From: Ecdyonurus torrentis
Taxonomy: Eukaryota; Arthropoda; Insecta; Ephemeroptera; Heptageniidae
Assembly (NCBI GenBank): GCA_949318235.1
Contig: CASGGR010000022.1
Coordinates: forward strand, 682,001-746,000
Reading direction: 5' to 3'
DNA: 64,000 bases
How positions within the stretch are numbered: the stretch's first letter is position 1; each line of letters opens with the position of its first letter. Positions 34,650-47,645 of the stretch are shown here, piece after piece. The position numbers were made by a program, and so were the translations under genes. The notes beneath the pieces were generated by a model. It was not told where the DNA came from and made no database searches. It saw nothing but the letters and a program-made list of their open reading frames with translations.

Positions 34650-37346
34650 ATGAAACAAAATTTCTATTTCAAGAACCAAATGTTATTGAATGATAAAAAT
34701 CATAATTTTTACACGATTAAAACTAGTTTTAATGATTTCTAAAAAACTAAGAATGCTACAGACATCAAATTTAACTCAAAACATAGCTTTTAATTCTCTA
34801 CAAAAAATATGTCTTGAACTTTTTTGCCCCGACGCATACTTTTTGGGTTATTGATAATTTTAGTTTTCACTCATCAAGTAGCCAAACCAAGTCATGAAAC
34901 AAAGTTTCTATTTCAAGAACCAAATGTTATTGAATGATAAAAATCATACTTTTTACACGATTAAAACCAGTTTTGATGATTTCTCAAAAACTAAGAATGC
35001 TACAGACTTCAAATTCAATTCAAAACATAGCTTTTTCAATTCTCTACAAAAATGATGTCTTGAACTTTTTTGCTCCGACGCATGCTTTTTGGGTTATTGA
35101 CAATTTTAGTTTTCACTCATCTTGTAGCCAAACCAAGTCATGAAACAAAGTTTCTATTTCAAAAACCAAATGTTATTGAATGATAAAAATCATACTTTTT
35201 ACACGATTAAAACTTGTTTTGATGATTTCTCAAAAACTAAGAATGCTAGAGACTTCAAATTCAATTCAAAACATAGTTTTTTAAATTCTCTACAAAAAGA
35301 TGTCTTAAACTTTTTTGCTCCGATGCATACTTTTTGGGTTATTGACAATTTTAATTTTCACTCATCATGTAGCCAAACCAAGTCATGAAACAAAGTTTCT
35401 ATTTCAAGAACCAAATGTTATTGAATGATAAAAATCATTATTTTTACACGATTAAAACTAGTTTTAATGATTTCTAAAAAACTAAGAACGCTACTGACAT
35501 CAAATTTAACTCAAAGCATAGCTTTTTCAAATCTCTACAAAAAAGATGTCTTGAACTTTTTTGCCCCGACGCATACTTTTTGGTTTATTGACAATTTTAA
35601 TTTTTACTCATCATGTAGCCAAATAAAGTCATGAAACAAAGTTTCTATTTCAAGAACCAAATGTTATTGAATGATAAAAATCATACTTTTTACACGATTA
35701 AAACTAGTTTTGATGATTTCTCAAAACTAAGAATGCTACAGACTTCAAATTTAACTCAAAGCATAGCTTTTTCAATTCTCTACAAAAAAGATGTTTTGAA
35801 CTTTTTTGCCCCAACGCATACTTTTTGGGTTATTGAAAATTTTAGTTTTCACTCATCATGTAGCCAAACCAAGTCATGAAACAAAGTTTCTATTTCAAAA
35901 ACCAAATGTTATTGAATGGTAAAAATCATAATTTTTACACGATTAAAACTAGTTTTGATGATTTCTCAAAAACTAAGAATGCTACAGACATCAAGTTTAA
36001 CTCAAAGCATAGCTTTTTTAAATCTCTACAAAAAAGATGTCTTGAACTTTTTTGCCCCGACGCATACTTTTTGGGTTATTGACAATTTTAGTTTTTACTC
36101 ATCATGTAGCCAAATAAAGTAATGAAACAAAGTTTCTATTTCAAGAACCAAATGTTATTGAATAATGAAAATCATACTTTTTACACGATTAAAACCAGTT
36201 TTGATGATTTCTCAAAAACTAAGAATGCTACAGACATCAAGCTTAACTCAAAGCATAGCTTTTTTAAATCTCTACAAAAAAGATGTCTTGAACTTTTTTG
36301 CCCCGACGCATACTTTTTGGGTTATTGACAATTTTAATTTTCACTCATCATGTAGCCAAACCAAGTCATGAAACAAAATTTCTATTTCAAGAACCAAATG
36401 TTATTGAATGATAAAAATCATAATTTTTACACGATTAAAACTAGTTTTAATGATTTCTAAAAAACTAAGAATGCTACAGACATAAAATTTAACTCAAAAC
36501 ATAGCTTTTAATTCTCTACAAAAAATATGTCTTGAACTTTTTTGCCCCGACGCATACTTTTTGGGTTATTGATAATTTTAGTTTTCACTCATCAAGTAGC
36601 CAAACCAAGTCATGAAACAAAGTTTCTATTTCAAGAACCAAATGTTATTGAAAGATAAAAATCATACTTTTTACACGATTAAAACTTGTTTTGATGATTT
36701 CTCAAAAACTAAGAATGCTACAGACTTCAAATTCAATTCAAAACATAGTTTTTTAAATTCTCTACAAAAAGATGTCTTGAACGTTTTTGCTCCGACGCAT
36801 ACTTTTTGGGTTATTGACAATTTTAATTTTCACTCATCATGTAGCCAAACCAAGTCATGAAACAAAATTTCTATTTCAAGAACCAAATGTTATTGAATGA
36901 TAAAAATCATAATTTTTACACGATTAAAACTAGTTTTAATGATTTCTAAAAAACTAAGAATGCTACAGACATCAAATTTAACTCAAAACATAGCTTTTAA
37001 TTCTCTACAAAAAACATGTCTTGAACTTTTTTGCCCCGACGCATACTTTTTGGGTTATTGATAATTTTAGTTTTCACTCATCAAGTAGCCAAACCAAGTC
37101 ATGAAACAAAGTTTCTATTTCAAGAACCAAATGTTATTGAATGATAAAAATCATACTTTTTACACGATTAAAACCAGTTTTGATGATTTCTCAAAAACTA
37201 AGAATGCTACAGACTTCAAATTCAATTCAAAACATAGCTTTTTCAATTCTCTACAAAAATGATGTCTTGAACTTTTTTGCACCGACGCATGCTTTTTGGG
37301 TTATTGACAATTTTAGTTTTCACTCATCTTGTAGCCAAACCAAGTC

Positions 37347-37591
37347 ATGAAACAAAGTTTCTATTTCAAAAACCAAATGTTATTGAATGATAAAAATCAT
37401 ACTTTTTACACGATTAAAACTTGTTTTGATGATTTCTCAAAAACTAAGAATGCTAGAGACTTCAAATTCAATTCAAAACATAGTTTTTTAAATTCTCTAC
37501 AAAAAGATGTTTTGAACTTTTTTGCCCCAACGCATACTTTTTGGGTTATTGAAAATTTTAGTTTTCACTCATCATGTAGCCAAACCAAGTC
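37347..37591 (+). repeat. H/A hybrid monomer
   Basis: It starts as H (TTTCAAAAACC, GCTAGAGAC, CAAAAAGATG) and ends as A (TTTTGAAC, GCCCCAACG, TTGAAAATTTT). The fusion deletes the I monomer and parts of H and A. It is followed directly by F, which is not the usual successor of A. Confidence 0.86.
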
Positions 37592-38324
37592 ATGAAACAA
37601 AATTTCTATTTCAAGAACCAAATGTTATTGAATGATAAAAATCATAATTTTTACACGATTAAAACTAGTTTTAATGATTTCTAAAAAACTAAGAATGCTA
37701 CAGACATCAAATTTAACTCAAAACATAGCTTTTAATTCTCTACAAAAAATATGTCTTGAACTTTTTTGCCCCGACGCATACTTTTTGGGTTATTGATAAT
37801 TTTAGTTTTCACTCATCAAGTAGCCAAACCAAGTCATGAAACAAAGTTTCTATTTCAAGAACCAAATGTTATTGAAAGATAAAAATCATACTTTTTACAC
37901 GATTAAAACTTGTTTTGATGATTTCTCAAAAACTAAGAATGCTACAGACTTCAAATTCAATTCAAAACATAGTTTTTTAAATTCTCTACAAAAAGATGTC
38001 TTGAACGTTTTTGCTCCGACGCATACTTTTTGGGTTATTGACAATTTTAATTTTCACTCATCATGTAGCCAAACCAAGTCATGAAACAAAATTTCTATTT
38101 CAAGAACCAAATGTTATTGAATGATAAAAATCATAATTTTTACACGATTAAAACTAGTTTTAATGATTTCTAAAAAACTAAGAATGCTACAGACATCAAA
38201 TTTAACTCAAAACATAGCTTTTAATTCTCTACAAAAAACATGTCTTGAACTTTTTTGCCCCGACGCATACTTTTTGGGTTATTGATAATTTTAGTTTTCA
38301 CTCATCAAGTAGCCAAACCAAGTC

Positions 38325-38569
38325 ATGAAACAAAGTTTCTATTTCAAGAACCAAATGTTATTGAATGATAAAAATCATACTTTTTACACGATTAAAACCA
38401 GTTTTGATGATTTCTCAAAAACTAAGAATGCTACAGACTTCAAATTCAATTCAAAACATAGTTTTTTAAATTCTCTACAAAAAGATGTCTTGAACTTTTT
38501 TGCTCCGATGCATACTTTTTGGGTTATTGACAATTTTAATTTTCACTCATCATGTAGCCAAACCAAGTC
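38325..38569 (+). repeat. G/H hybrid monomer (second, independent)
   Basis: It starts as G (AAAACCAGTTTT, GCTACAGACTTC) and ends as H (CATAGTTTTTTAAATTC, CCGATGCATAC). The switch is at or before CATAG, upstream of the switch in the G/H hybrid at 4480, so the two arose separately. Confidence 0.85.
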
Positions 38570-38815
38570 ATGAAACAAAGTTTCTATTTCAAGAACCAAA
38601 TGTTATTGAATGATAAAAATCATTATTTTTACACGATTAAAACTAGTTTTAATGATTTCTAAAAAACTAAGAACGCTACTGACATCAAATTTAACTCAAA
38701 GCATAGCTTTTTCAAATCTCTACAAAAAAGATGTCTTGAACTTTTTTGCCCCGACGCATACTTTTTGGTTTATTGACAATTTTAATTTTTACTCATCATG
38801 TAGCCAAATAAAGTC

Positions 38816-41513
38816 ATGAAACAAAGTTTCTATTTCAAGAACCAAATGTTATTGAATGATAAAAATCATACTTTTTACACGATTAAAACTAGTTTTGATG
38901 ATTTCTCAAAACTAAGAATGCTACAGACTTCAAATTTAACTCAAAGCATAGCTTTTTCAATTCTCTACAAAAAAGATGTTTTGAACTTTTTTGCCCCAAC
39001 GCATACTTTTTGGGTTATTGAAAATTTTAGTTTTCACTCATCATGTAGCCAAACCAAGTCATGAAACAAAGTTTCTATTTCAAGAACCAAATGTTATTGA
39101 ATGATGAAAATCATACTTTTTACACGATTAAAACTAGTTTTGATGATTTCTCAAAAACTAAGAATGCTACAGACATCAAGCTTAACTTAAAGCATAGCTT
39201 TTTTAAATCTCTACAAAAAAGATGTCTTGAACTTTTTTGCCCCGACGCATACTTTTTGGGTTATTGACAATTTTAGTTTTTACTCATCATGTAGCCAAAT
39301 AAAGTAATGAAACAAAGTTTCTATTTCAAGAACCAAATGTTATTGAATGATAAAAATCATACTTTTTACACGATTAAAACTTGTTTTGATGATTTCTCAA
39401 AAACTAAGAATGCTACAGACTTCAAATTCAATTCAAAACATAGTTTTTTAAATTCTCTACAAAATGACGTCTTGAACGTTTTTGCTCCGACGAATGCTTT
39501 TTGGGTTATTGACAATTTTAGTTTTCACTCATCTTGTAGCCAAACCAAGTCATGAAACAAAGTTTCTATTTCAAAAACCAAATGTTATTGAATGATAAAA
39601 ATCATACTTTTTACACGATTAAAACTTGTTTTGATGATTTCTCAAAAACTAAGAATGCTAGAGACTTCAAATTCAATTCAAAACATAGTTTTTTAAATTC
39701 TCTACAAAAAGATGTCTTGAACTTTTTTGCTCCGTTGCATACTTTTTGGGTTATTGACAATTTTAATTTTCACTCATCATGTAGCCAAACCAAGTCATGA
39801 AACAAAGTTTCTATTTCAAGAACCAAATGTTATTGAATGATAAAAATCATTATTTTTACACGATTAAAACTAGTTTTGATGATTTCTCAAAAACTAAGAA
39901 TGCTACAGACATCAAATTAATCTCAAAACATAGCTTTTTCAATTTTCTACAAAAAAGATGTCTTGAACTTTTTTGCCCGACGCATACTTTTTGGGTTATT
40001 GACAATTTTAGTTTTTACTCATCATGTAGCCAAATAAAGTCATGAAACAAAGTTTCTATTTCAAGAACCAAATGTTATTGAATGATAAAAATCATACTTT
40101 TAACACGATTAAAATTAGTTTTGATGATTTCTCAAAAACTATGAATGCTACAGACATCAAATTTAATTCAAAACATTGCTTTTTCAATTCTCTACAAAAA
40201 AGAAGTCTTAAACTTTTTTGCTCCGACGCATACTTTTTGGGTTATTGACAATTTTAGTTTTCACTTATCATGTAGCCGAACCAAGTCATGAAACAAAGTT
40301 TCTATTTCAAAAACCAAATGTTATTGAATGGTAAAAATCATAATTTTTACACGATTAAAACTAGTTTTGATGATTTCTCAAAAACTAAGAATGCTACAGA
40401 CATCAAGCTTAACTCAAAGCATAGCTTTTTTAAATCTCAACAAAAAAGATGTCTTGAACTTTTTGCCCCGACGCATACTTTTTGGGTTATTGACAGTTTT
40501 AGTTTTTACTCATCATGTAGCCAAATAAAGTAATGAAACAAAGTTTCTATTTCAAGAACCAAATGTTATTGAATGATGAAAATCATACTTTTTACACGAT
40601 TAAAACCAGTTTTAATGATTTCTAAAAAACTAAGAATGCTACAGACATCAAATTTAACTCAAAACATAGCTTTTAATTCTCTACAAAAAATATGTCTTGA
40701 ACTTTTTTGCCCCGACGCATACTTTTTGGGTTATTGATAATTTTAGTTTTCACTCATCAAGTAGCCAAACCAAGTCATGAAACAAAGTTTCTATTTCAAG
40801 AACCAAATGTTATTGAAAGATAAAAATCATACTTTTTACACGATTAAAACCAGTTTTGATGATTTCTCAAAAACTAAGAATGCTACAGACTTCAAATTCA
40901 ATTCAAAACATAGCTTTTTCAATTCTCTACAAAAATGATGTCGTGAACTTTTTTGCTCCGACGCATGCTTTTTGGGTTATTGACAATTTTAGTTTTCACT
41001 CATCTTGTAGCCAAACCAAGTCATGAAACAAAGTTTCTATTTCAAAAACCAAATGTTATTGAATGATAAAAATCATACTTTTTACACGATTAAAACTTGT
41101 TTTGATGATTTCTCAAAAACTAAGAATGCTAGAGACTTCAAATTCAATTCAAAACATAGTTTTTTAAATTCTCTACAAAAAGATGTCTTGAACTTTTTTG
41201 CTCCGATGCATACTTTTTGGGTTATTGACAATTTTAATTTTCACTCATCATGTAGCCAAACCAAGTCATGAAACAAAGTTTCTATTTCAAGAACCAAATG
41301 TTATTGAATGATAAAAATCATTATTTTTACACGATTAAAACTAGTTTTAATGATTTCTAAAAAACTAAGAACGCTACTGACATCAAATTTAACTCAAAGC
41401 ATAGCTTTTTCAAATCTCTACAAAAAAGATGTCTTGAACTTTTTTGCCCCGACGCATACTTTTTGGTTTATTGACAATTTTAATTTTTACTCATCATGTA
41501 GCCAAATAAAGTC
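38816..41513 (+). repeat. HOR block 16: 11-mer A-B-Cx-H-ID-J-K-L/F-Gx-H-I (2,698 bp)
   Basis: Monomer starts: A 38816, B 39061, Cx 39307, H 39552, ID 39797, J 40042, K 40288, L/F hybrid 40533, Gx 40777, H 41023, I 41268. Private markers are CCGTTGCAT in H, TTTAATTCAAAAC in J, and CTCAACAAAAAAG, GAACTTTTTGCC (one T fewer) and GACAGTTTT in K. All are repeated in the next block. Gx (GAAAGAT start, GTCGTGAAC end) appears here for the first time. Confidence 0.94.
40533..40776 (+). repeat. L/F hybrid monomer (junction at AAAACCAGTTTTAATG)
   Basis: It is L up to AAAACCAGTTTT and F from TTTTAATGATTTCTAAAAAAC onward. The change at the centre of the palindrome region gives AAAACCAGTTTTAAT, which loses the perfect symmetry of F. 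An apparently identical copy lies at 43231-43474. Confidence 0.86.
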
Positions 41514-44211
41514 ATGAAACAAAGTTTCTATTTCAAGAACCAAATGTTATTGAATGATAAAAATCATACTTTTTACACGATTAAAACTAGTTTTGATGAT
41601 TTCTCAAAACTAAGAATGCTACAGACTTCAAATTTAACTCAAAGCATAGCTTTTTCAATTCTCTACAAAAAAGATGTTTTGAACTTTTTTGCCCCAACGC
41701 ATACTTTTTGGGTTATTGAAAATTTTAGTTTTCACTCATCATGTAGCCAAACCAAGTCATGAAACAAAGTTTCTATTTCAAGAACCAAATGTTATTGAAT
41801 GATGAAAATCATACTTTTTACACGATTAAAACTAGTTTTGATGATTTCTCAAAAACTAAGAATGCTACAGACATCAAGCTTAACTTAAAGCATAGCTTTT
41901 TTAAATCTCTACAAAAAAGATGTCTTGAACTTTTTTGCCCCGACGCATACTTTTTGGGTTATTGACAATTTTAGTTTTTACTCATCATGTAGCCAAATAA
42001 AGTAATGAAACAAAGTTTCTATTTCAAGAACCAAATGTTATTGAATGATAAAAATCATACTTTTTACACGATTAAAACTTGTTTTGATGATTTCTCAAAA
42101 ACTAAGAATGCTACAGACTTCAAATTCAATTCAAAACATAGTTTTTTAAATTCTCTACAAAATGACGTCTTGAACGTTTTTGCTCCGACGAATGCTTTTT
42201 GGGTTATTGACAATTTTAGTTTTCACTCATCTTGTAGCCAAACCAAGTCATGAAACAAAGTTTCTATTTCAAAAACCAAATGTTATTGAATGATAAAAAT
42301 CATACTTTTTACACGATTAAAACTTGTTTTGATGATTTCTCAAAAACTAAGAATGCTAGAGACTTCAAATTCAATTCAAAACATAGTTTTTTAAATTCTC
42401 TACAAAAAGATGTCTTGAACTTTTTTGCTCCGTTGCATACTTTTTGGGTTATTGACAATTTTAATTTTCACTCATCATGTAGCCAAACCAAGTCATGAAA
42501 CAAAGTTTCTATTTCAAGAACCAAATGTTATTGAATGATAAAAATCATTATTTTTACACGATTAAAACTAGTTTTGATGATTTCTCAAAAACTAAGAATG
42601 CTACAGACATCAAATTAATCTCAAAACATAGCTTTTTCAATTTTCTACAAAAAAGATGTCTTGAACTTTTTTGCCCGACGCATACTTTTTGGGTTATTGA
42701 CAATTTTAGTTTTTACTCATCATGTAGCCAAATAAAGTCATGAAACAAAGTTTCTATTTCAAGAACCAAATGTTATTGAATGATAAAAATCATACTTTTA
42801 ACACGATTAAAATTAGTTTTGATGATTTCTCAAAAACTATGAATGCTACAGACATCAAATTTAATTCAAAACATTGCTTTTTCAATTCTCTACAAAAAAG
42901 AAGTCTTAAACTTTTTTGCTCCGACGCATACTTTTTGGGTTATTGACAATTTTAGTTTTCACTTATCATGTAGCCGAACCAAGTCATGAAACAAAGTTTC
43001 TATTTCAAAAACCAAATGTTATTGAATGGTAAAAATCATAATTTTTACACGATTAAAACTAGTTTTGATGATTTCTCAAAAACTAAGAATGCTACAGACA
43101 TCAAGCTTAACTCAAAGCATAGCTTTTTTAAATCTCAACAAAAAAGATGTCTTGAACTTTTTGCCCCGACGCATACTTTTTGGGTTATTGACAGTTTTAG
43201 TTTTTACTCATCATGTAGCCAAATAAAGTAATGAAACAAAGTTTCTATTTCAAGAACCAAATGTTATTGAATGATGAAAATCATACTTTTTACACGATTA
43301 AAACCAGTTTTAATGATTTCTAAAAAACTAAGAATGCTACAGACATCAAATTTAACTCAAAACATAGCTTTTAATTCTCTACAAAAAATATGTCTTGAAC
43401 TTTTTTGCCCCGACGCATACTTTTTGGGTTATTGATAATTTTAGTTTTCACTCATCAAGTAGCCAAACCAAGTCATGAAACAAAGTTTCTATTTCAAGAA
43501 CCAAATGTTATTGAAAGATAAAAATCATACTTTTTACACGATTAAAACCAGTTTTGATGATTTCTCAAAAACTAAGAATGCTACAGACTTCAAATTCAAT
43601 TCAAAACATAGCTTTTTCAATTCTCTACAAAAATGATGTCGTGAACTTTTTTGCTCCGACGCATGCTTTTTGGGTTATTGACAATTTTAGTTTTCACTCA
43701 TCTTGTAGCCAAACCAAGTCATGAAACAAAGTTTCTATTTCAAAAACCAAATGTTATTGAATGATAAAAATCATACTTTTTACACGATTAAAACTTGTTT
43801 TGATGATTTCTCAAAAACTAAGAATGCTAGAGACTTCAAATTCAATTCAAAACATAGTTTTTTAAATTCTCTACAAAAAGATGTCTTGAACTTTTTTGCT
43901 CCGATGCATACTTTTTGGGTTATTGACAATTTTAATTTTCACTCATCATGTAGCCAAACCAAGTCATGAAACAAAGTTTCTATTTCAAGAACCAAATGTT
44001 ATTGAATGATAAAAATCATTATTTTTACACGATTAAAACTAGTTTTAATGATTTCTAAAAAACTAAGAACGCTACTGACATCAAATTTAACTCAAAGCAT
44101 AGCTTTTTCAAATCTCTACAAAAAAGATGTCTTGAACTTTTTTGCCCCGACGCATACTTTTTGGTTTATTGACAATTTTAATTTTTACTCATCATGTAGC
44201 CAAATAAAGTC
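41514..44211 (+). repeat. HOR block 17: second copy of the 2,698-bp 11-mer
   Basis: Monomer starts: A 41514, B 41759, Cx 42005, H 42250, ID 42495, J 42740, K 42986, L/F hybrid 43231, Gx 43475, H 43721, I 43966. It is a tandem copy of 38816-41513 sharing every private marker of that block. I found no difference at the positions I compared, so this is the best candidate for the most recent large duplication in the window, or for an assembly duplication. Confidence 0.94.
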
Positions 44212-45928
44212 ATGAAACAAAGTTTCTATTTCAAAAACCAAATGTTATTGAATGATAAAAATCATACTTTTTACACGATTAAAACTAGTTTTGATGATTT
44301 CTCAAAACTAAGAATGCTACAGACTTCAAATTTAACTCAAAGCATAGCTTTTTCAATTCTCTACAAAAAAGATGTTTTGAACTTTTTTGCCCCAACGCAT
44401 ACTTTTTGGGTTATTGAAAATTTTAGTTTTCACTCATCATGTAGCCAAACCAAGTCATGAAACAAAGTTTCTATTTCAAGAACCAAATGTTATTGAATGA
44501 TGAAAATCATACTTTTTACACGATTAAAACTAGTTTTGATGATTTCTCAAAAACTAAAAATGCTACATACATGAAGCTTAACTCAAAGCATAGCTTTTTT
44601 AAATCTCTACAAAAAAGATGTCTTGAACTTTTTTGCCCCGACGCATACTTTTTGGTTTATTGACAATTTTAGTTTTTACTCATCATGTAGCCAAACCAAG
44701 TCATGAAACAAAGTTTCTATTTCAAGAACCAAATGTTATTGAATGATGAAAATCATACTTTTTACACAATTAAAACTTGTTTTGATGATTTCTCAAAAAC
44801 TAAGAATGCTACAGACTTCAAATTCAATTCAAAACATAGTTTTTTAAATTCTCTACAAAAAGATGTCTTGAACTTTTTTGCCCCGACGCATACTTTTTGG
44901 GTTATTGACAATTTTAATTTTCACTCATCATGTAGCCAAACCAAGTCATGAAACAAAATTTCTATTTCAAGAACCAAATGTTATTGAATGATAAAAATCA
45001 TAATTTTTACACGATTAAAACTAGTTTTAATGATTTCTAAAAAACTAAGAATGCTACAGACATCAAATTTAACTCAAAACATAGCTTTTAATTCTCTACA
45101 AAAAATATGTCTTGAACTTTTTTGCCCCGACGCATACTTTTTGGGTTATTGATAATTTTAGTTTTCACTCATCAAGTAGCCAAACCAAGTCATGAAACAA
45201 AGTTTCTATTTCAAGAACCAAATGTTATTGAAAGATAAAAATCATACTTTTTACACGATTAAAACCAGTTTTGATGATTTCTCAAAAACTAAGAATGCTA
45301 CAGACTTCAAATTCAATTCAAAACATAGCTTTTTCAATTCTCTACAAAAATGATGTCGTGAACTTTTTTGCTCCGACGCATGCTTTTTGGGTTATTGACA
45401 ATTTTAGTTTTCACTCATCTTGTAGCCAAACCAAGTCATGAAACAAAGTTTCTATTTCAAAAACCAAATGTTATTGAATGATAAAAATCATACTTTTTAC
45501 ACGATTAAAACTTGTTTTGATGATTTCTCAAAAACTAAGAATGCTAGAGACTTCAAATTCAATTCAAAACATAGTTTTTTAAATTCTCTACAAAAAGATG
45601 TCTTGAACTTTTTTGCTCCGATGCATACTTTTTGGGTTATTGACAATTTTAATTTTCACTCATCATGTAGCCAAACCAAGTCATGAAACAAAGTTTCTAT
45701 TTCAAGAACCAAATGTTATTGAATGATAAAAATCATTATTTTTACACGATTAAAACTAGTTTTAATGATTTCTAAAAAACTAAGAACGCTACTGACATCA
45801 AATTTAACTCAAAGCATAGCTTTTTCAAATCTCTACAAAAAAGATGTCTTGAACTTTTTTGCCCCGACGCATACTTTTTGGTTTATTGACAATTTTAATT
45901 TTTACTCATCATGTAGCCAAATAAAGTC
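44212..45928 (+). repeat. HOR block 18: 7-mer A-Bx-E-F-Gx-H-I (1,717 bp)
   Basis: Monomer starts: A 44212, Bx 44457, E 44703, F 44948, Gx 45192, H 45438, I 45683. From here A carries TTTCAAAAACC in place of TTTCAAGAACC. Private markers are the A at 44558 (ACTAAAAATGC) in Bx and the A at 44768 (ACACAATT) in E. Both reappear 12,994 bp downstream. E here has GAACTTTTTTGCCCC where class E normally has GAACGTTTTTGCTCC. Confidence 0.93.
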
Positions 45929-46173
45929 ATGAAACAAAGTTTCTATTTCAAAAACCAAATGTTATTGAATGATAAAAATCATACTTTTTACACGATTAAA
46001 ACTAGTTTTGATGATTTCTCAAAACTAAGAATGCTACAGACTTCAAATTTAACTCAAAGCATAGCTTTTTCAATTCTCTACAAAAAAGATGTTTTGAACT
46101 TTTTTGCCCCAACGCATACTTTTTGGGTTATTGAAAATTTTAGTTTTCACTCATCATGTAGCCAAACCAAGTC

Positions 46174-46419
46174 ATGAAACAAAGTTTCTATTTCAAGAAC
46201 CAAATGTTATTGAATGATGAAAATCATACTTTTTACACGATTAAAACTAGTATTGATGATTTCTCAAAAACTAAGAATGCTACATACATGAAGCTTAACT
46301 CAAAGCATAGCTTTTTTAAATCTCTACAAAAAAGATGTATTGAACTTTTTTGCCCCGACGCATACTTTTTGGTTTATTGACAATTTTAGTTTTTACTCAT
46401 CATGTAGCCAAACCAAGTC
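46174..46419 (+). repeat. Monomer class Bx, representative (246 bp)
   Basis: Bx is like B but has GCTACATACATGAAGCTTAAC, a GGTTTATTGAC end and a CCAAACCAAGTC tail, so it precedes E. It is found only from 44457 onward. Copies at 46174, 47891, 50587 and 58679 also have GATGTATTGAAC. The HindIII site is kept. Confidence 0.89.
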
Positions 46420-46908
46420 ATGAAACAAAGTTTCTATTTCAAGAACCAAATGTTATTGAATGATGAAAATCATACTTTTTACACGATTAAAACTTGTTTT
46501 GATGATTTCTCAAAAACTAAGAATGCTACAGACTTCAAATTCAATTCAAAACATAGTTTTTTAAATTCTCTACAAAAAGATGTCTTGAACGTTTTTGCTC
46601 CGACGCATACTTTTTGGGTTATTGACAATTTTAATTTTCACTCATCATGTAGCCAAACCAAGTCATGAAACAAAATTTCTGTTTCAAGAACCAAATGTTA
46701 TTGAATGATAAAAATCATAATTTTTACACGATTAAAACTAGTTTTAATGATTTCTAAAAAACTAAGAATGCTACAGACATCAAATTTAACTCAAAACATA
46801 GCTTTTAATTCTCTACAAAAAATATGTCTTGAACTTTTTTGCCCCGACGCATACTTTTTGGGTTATTGATAATTTTAGTTTTCACTCATCAAGTAGCCAA
46901 ACCAAGTC

Positions 46909-47154
46909 ATGAAACAAAGTTTCTATTTCAAGAACCAAATGTTATTGAAAGATAAAAATCATACTTTTTACACGATTAAAACCAGTTTTGATGATTTCTC
47001 AAAAACTAAGAATGCTACAGACTTCAAATTCAATTCAAAACATAGCTTTTTCAATTCTCTACAAAAATGATGTCGTGAACTTTTTTGCTCCGACGCATGC
47101 TTTTTGGGTTATTGACAATTTTAGTTTTCACTCATCTTGTAGCCAAACCAAGTC
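46909..47154 (+). repeat. Monomer class Gx, representative (246 bp)
   Basis: Gx is a G monomer whose first third is Ex-like (TTGAAAGATAAAAATC), with GATGTCGTGAAC in place of GATGTCTTGAAC. It probably formed by fusion of Ex to G. It first appears at 40777 and then replaces the Ex-F-G series in front of H through the rest of the window (43475, 45192, 46909, 50096, 52792, 56469, 60639). Confidence 0.88.
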
Positions 47155-47645
47155 ATGAAACAAAGTTTCTATTTCAAAAACCAAATGTTATTGAATGATA
47201 AAAATCATACTTTTTACACGATTAAAACTTGTTTTGATGATTTCTCAAAAACTAAGAATGCTAGAGACTTCAAATTCAATTCAAAACATAGTTTTTTAAA
47301 TTCTCTACAAAAAGATGTCTTGAACTTTTTTGCTCCGATGCATACTTTTTGGGTTATTGACAATTTTAATTTTCACTCATCATGTAGCCAAACCAAGTCA
47401 TGAAACAAAGTTTCTATTTCAAGAACCAAATGTTATTGAATGATAAAAATCATTATTTTTACACGATTAAAACTAGTTTTAATGATTTCTAAAAAACTAA
47501 GAACGCTACTGACATCAAATTTAACTCAAAGCATAGCTTTTTCAAATCTCTACAAAAAAGATGTCTTGAACTTTTTTGCCCCGACGCATACTTTTTGGTT
47601 TATTGACAATTTTAATTTTTACTCATCATGTAGCCAAATAAAGTC

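Larger units (their letters stand above)
32932..35630 (+). repeat. HOR block 14: 11-mer A-B-Cx-H-ID-J-K'-F-G-H-I (2,699 bp)
   Basis: Monomer starts: A 32932, B 33177, Cx 33423, H 33668, ID 33913, J 34158, K' 34404, F 34650, G 34894, H 35140, I 35385. A has AAAACTACTTTT (private). The join before H has CCAAATCATG. J has AAAAATTGC. K' takes the CCAAACCAAGTC tail, so L and Ex are skipped. H at 35140 has GATGTCTTAAAC, as in H at 8401. Confidence 0.91.
35631..38815 (+). repeat. HOR block 15: 13-mer with a 1,224-bp internal duplication (3,185 bp)
   Basis: Monomer starts: A 35631, K 35876, L 36122, F 36368, Ex 36612, F 36857, G 37101, H/A hybrid 37347, F 37592, Ex 37836, F 38081, G/H hybrid 38325, I 38570. 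The F-Ex-F part occurs twice, 1,224 bp apart. A private C (37015 and 38239, AAAACATGTC) marks both copies. L at 36122 has AATAATGAAAATC, and F at 36368 has CATAAAATTT. Confidence 0.92.
45929..47645 (+). repeat. HOR block 19: second 7-mer A-Bx-E-F-Gx-H-I (1,717 bp)
   Basis: Monomer starts: A 45929, Bx 46174, E 46420, F 46665, Gx 46909, H 47155, I 47400. It has the same order and length as the preceding block without its private markers. Instead, Bx has GATGTATTGAAC and AGTATTGATG, and F starts with AAAATTTCTGTTTC. The CTGTTTC form of F becomes common downstream. Confidence 0.94.
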
